Below, one piece after another: positions 62,801-64,000 of a stretch of 64,000 nt of DNA. The stretch spans positions 62,001 to 126,000 of the forward strand of contig DASYHQ010000013.1 in NCBI GenBank assembly GCA_035998445.1. Direction: 5' to 3'. Position numbers and translations under genes: made by a program. Source of the DNA: Tepidisphaeraceae bacterium. GTDB lineage: Bacteria > Planctomycetota > Phycisphaerae > Tepidisphaerales > Tepidisphaeraceae. The notes beneath the pieces were generated by a model. It ran no database searches, was not told the origin of the DNA, and worked only from the letters and a program-made list of their open reading frames with translations. Positions within the stretch are counted from its first letter, which is position 1, and each line of letters begins with the position of its first letter.

Positions 62801-63756
62801 ACGCCACCCTGACGCAGCATGAACCGCACGCCGTTGTCGCGGCGCTCGGTCATCCAAAGGCCCAAGCCCGTGGTGCCCGGCGACAGGGCGACGTTCAACG
62901 GCAGCACGAGGCGCGGCTCGTCCTTGGCCAGCACGAAGCCAGCGGCGGACCCCTCAGGATCGGTCGCCGTGCCATCGCGCGCCTCGAACTGCTGAAGCAG
63001 CGGACGAAGGTCGACCAGCCGATCGTCGTCGCCATAGCTCGCCTGCCAAGTCGCCGTCCTCGTCACCGACGCCGGTTGCGCGATGGGTGGCAGTGCGGTG
63101 GCGGGAAGATCATCGCGCAAAATCGCATCCGCTATGCCCTCGCCCGTCACCCGTACGCCGACCGCTGCGGGCGTCAGTTCCATCGATCTCCCATCAATGT
63201 TGATGGAAGCACGCCCTGCACCTTTAAGGGTCACCGATTTGGAAGAACGGCCGCGCCAGGCCTGCGCGTCAGGCACGATGTCGAACGAAGTGACGCGGAT
63301 CTGCCCGGCATCGTCGCGCAACGCGATCAACGCGACCGTTGCCGGTGCCGAAGGCATGGCGGCGCCGACGACGCGCAGGTCACCGCTTGCGCGTTGCAAC
63401 GCGATGACGCCGAGTCGCTTCAATGGCTGTGCGGGCCCATCGGGCAACGGGAAGACGTCGACGTAACCGTCCTCGCGCACCGTCAGCAGTTCAGGGCCGG
63501 GCGTGCTCGCCGCCGCATCGGCGACGAGCAGTCGTACACGTGGGGCGGCCGGGCCCTCCAACTTCACGCGGTAGCGGCGCTGATTGGTCGCAGCGTCGCG
63601 TACGTCGATGGTGTTGGCGTCCACCAGTACGGCGACGTCGGTCGCTGCCCCCATCGGCGCGGCAGGGGCGCCGGTAGCCGCGCTGGGTAAACACATCAGA
63701 ACAGCAAGCGGAATACTTGCGCAAAGCAGGAAAACGCTGAGTCGGCTATAGCCCAT
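59821..63756 (-). CDS. Giant secreted GH42-like protein
   Basis: A 1311-aa protein: signal peptide (about residues 1-29, PSAATGA), several beta domains (30-650), a GH42-type TIM barrel (about 680-1010; FLIFWRELEPVEGCYNWDAI) and a glutamine-amidotransferase-like trimerisation domain (about 1060-1200; YPLIVDGGSRVLTPASAD). E799 (QAGPSEGF) and E948 (VNVMVEPGQVQ) are the candidate acid/base and nucleophile, 149 residues apart. GH42 enzymes are usually beta-galactosidases of about 700 residues, so the long N-terminal extension is unusual. In 59481-59820 downstream no convincing gene is seen. Confidence 0.8.
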   Translation of the reverse strand: MGYSRLSVFLLCASIPLAVLMCLPSAATGAPAAPMGAATDVAVLVDANTIDVRDAATNQRRYRVKLEGPAAPRVRLLVADAAASTPGPELLTVREDGYVDVFPLPDGPAQPLKRLGVIALQRASGDLRVVGAAMPSAPATVALIALRDDAGQIRVTSFDIVPDAQAWRGRSSKSVTLKGAGRASINIDGRSMELTPAAVGVRVTGEGIADAILRDDLPATALPPIAQPASVTRTATWQASYGDDDRLVDLRPLLQQFEARDGTATDPEGSAAGFVLAKDEPRLVLPLNVALSPGTTGLGLWMTERRDNGVRFMLRQGGVRRYVESGYTEGTVSGPNQFFWVSHQAGVLAWHLRRGHLAMPVPASGAEVVLESIEIVRRKPETTISIGPLIVTTTAAPEHATRVWKLKNHNSPKTDSTFWTSDRFYDYGFEAEARLRPSAWRLALGNDPAKPVSRLRAVLRTTTGEPIWSTSLAQVEELDRPIDLPRLPVGCYTLELTAFNTAEAVVGNTDFNYQVLRDDGAPATLPRDGAAAYPWKLSGLKLGGPAASVGQPLRSTVDAATLLTGRSGPVTLTWSVKDVEGREQAAGSAALTAAAPSATLDLPTARGGGFTLTIRFTATDGAHLDGTDYVYGVDAPLAPSMPATSVLPKPTTRPLVLSQTKVTEDPEHTQRLPQSTLPNLVEWAYAHETVPSFLIFWRELEPVEGCYNWDAIDRYLAFATDGRQAAIGVNFSGDNLPEWLWFEELLSQNQQTIHHDYHYASPLGPRVRAAQERLWRAVVTRYQRDPRVVSYALQAGPSEGFITDTPPKIADYSEHAVKAFRAYLRTRYESIGKLNAAWSATFASFDVVRPPIPDFSLAWETSVAWYDFHNFKLGFVPDYLDALQRLTRAIDPDRPVYMYAKEGFGPPGLLGPVFKRNRYIYSNGGGENRSSFVQASIMRGHGVNVMVEPGQVQANVGTIARLSFYSLLAGGYGGHNLQWGLVWAKKPHIGMPEYNAVGALCKAMSQHAGTLATLRPAVTWAGYYSSTTELLQSRSMRCLLYDGVRDLNDASQTVLATPCAWVDDVSPLEVLSKYPLIVDGGSRVLTPASADTIEAYVRGGGVFVCDVTAGMHQPTTAKRTDHLLARFGFEVDPAIDARAATIDVGGGVSLKLESVSTLRPLPSDAKVIIRNASGDPVVVERPLGRGRVIVVAGQLDRRASAAWIGGLVAQHAGIAPYKVAGDRVLSGMMRGDDGATFVVLHPMAYVDGREVAQASLDDISRAGDATVTIGGLPANAKCVDLISGRALDVRDGVADITLPRGLLAVVRISEK

Positions 63757-63929
63757 GGAACGTCCCGTATATCAGTCAATACGATGTGTCTACGACGATG
63801 CAAACACCATATTGCGCATTGGGCCTTCCGGGAAGCGTGTGTAAAAAACCTGAGTTCTTTTACGGATCATCACAGTGGTGTTGGCAGCGTGGGATTGTAC
63901 CGTTGGTAGGACCAATCGGAGGAGCTCGC

Positions 63930-64000
63930 ATGCACATGTCTCAGAACGGCCACTCCGGCCGCGCCGCACGTCTCGCCATCGCGGCCGCAGCCGCAGTCGC
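63930..64000 (+). CDS. Start of a secreted protein, cut by the window edge
   Basis: Only 23 codons are visible: MHMSQNGHSGRAARLAIAAA and further Ala residues, typical of a signal peptide. GGAGGAGCTCGC before the ATG is a strong ribosome site. It is divergent from the GH42-like gene. The 63757-63929 gap holds the shared promoter region, including TTCTTTTACGGATC at 63857, which resembles the TTTTACGTA sites upstream of 48487. Confidence 0.75.
   Translation, partial: MHMSQNGHSGRAARLAIAAAAAV

Overview
The window looks like a piece of a high-GC planctomycete chromosome, most likely class Phycisphaerae. This is inferred from several signatures occurring together: many secreted proteins ending in a PEP-CTERM sorting tail (VPEP, hydrophobic stretch, Arg cluster), four orphan type II pseudopilins with the [14 protein letters not shown] start and a C-terminal DGH motif, LEPR-XLL-like N-termini, a dockerin-like C-terminus, XylR-type AraC regulators with a sugar-binding sensor, and giant multidomain glycoside hydrolases. 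No rRNA, tRNA, CRISPR array, transposase or phage gene was seen.

Layout. 1-3 kb: end of a fascin-like secreted protein, a strong terminator, and a cytosolic GH2 beta-mannosidase-like enzyme. 3-6.2 kb: pseudopilin and LamG/PEP-CTERM gene divergent from a XylR-type regulator. 6.2-9 kb: a secreted clan-A-like hydrolase, a Rossmann-type remnant and repeat-rich intergenic DNA. 9-13.1 kb: pseudopilin, SGNH-like PEP-CTERM protein and another PEP-CTERM protein, divergent from a second XylR-type regulator. 13.2-16.6 kb: Gfo/Idh/MocA dehydrogenase divergent from a sugar isomerase, then a third XylR-type regulator. 16.9-22.5 kb: two PEP-CTERM proteins, a 1210-aa beta-helix protein with a dockerin-like end, and a PEP-CTERM beta-sandwich protein. 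22.7-26.4 kb: convergent GH29 and GH95-type fucosidases. 26.5-32.4 kb: pseudopilin followed by a 1586-aa GH2-like protein. 32.9-34.8 kb: GH63-like enzyme. 34.9-39.7 kb: AraC regulator divergent from a phytanoyl-CoA-dioxygenase-like gene, SGNH esterase and cytosolic beta-helix enzyme. 40.2-44.4 kb: second LEPR-XLL-type beta-helix protein and a carboxypeptidase-regulatory repeat protein. 45.2-48.3 kb: LacI regulator with two MDR dehydrogenases. 48.5-55.7 kb: PEP-CTERM protein, second LacI regulator, pseudopilin and a second giant GH2-like protein. 56-59.5 kb: secreted beta-helix protein and a secreted nucleoside-hydrolase-like PEP-CTERM protein. 59.8-63.8 kb: 1311-aa GH42-like protein. At the right edge a new secreted protein begins.

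Taken together the genes look like a polysaccharide-utilisation region for a fucose/mannose/galactose-containing, probably esterified glycan. Secreted hydrolases and beta-helix proteins would cut it outside, surface PEP-CTERM and pseudopilin proteins may hold or transport it, cytosolic glycosidases and dehydrogenases finish the work, and seven local regulators control it. The most notable signals are a 41-nt motif present four times at promoters, recurring regulator/PEP-CTERM/pseudopilin modules, two giant GH2-like paralogues that lack the usual acid/base glutamate and each follow a pseudopilin gene plus a stem-loop, a possible dockerin/cohesin-like pair, and nested palindromic repeat elements. 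No exosortase, general secretion machinery or SusC/D-like importer is visible here, so sorting and uptake must be encoded elsewhere.
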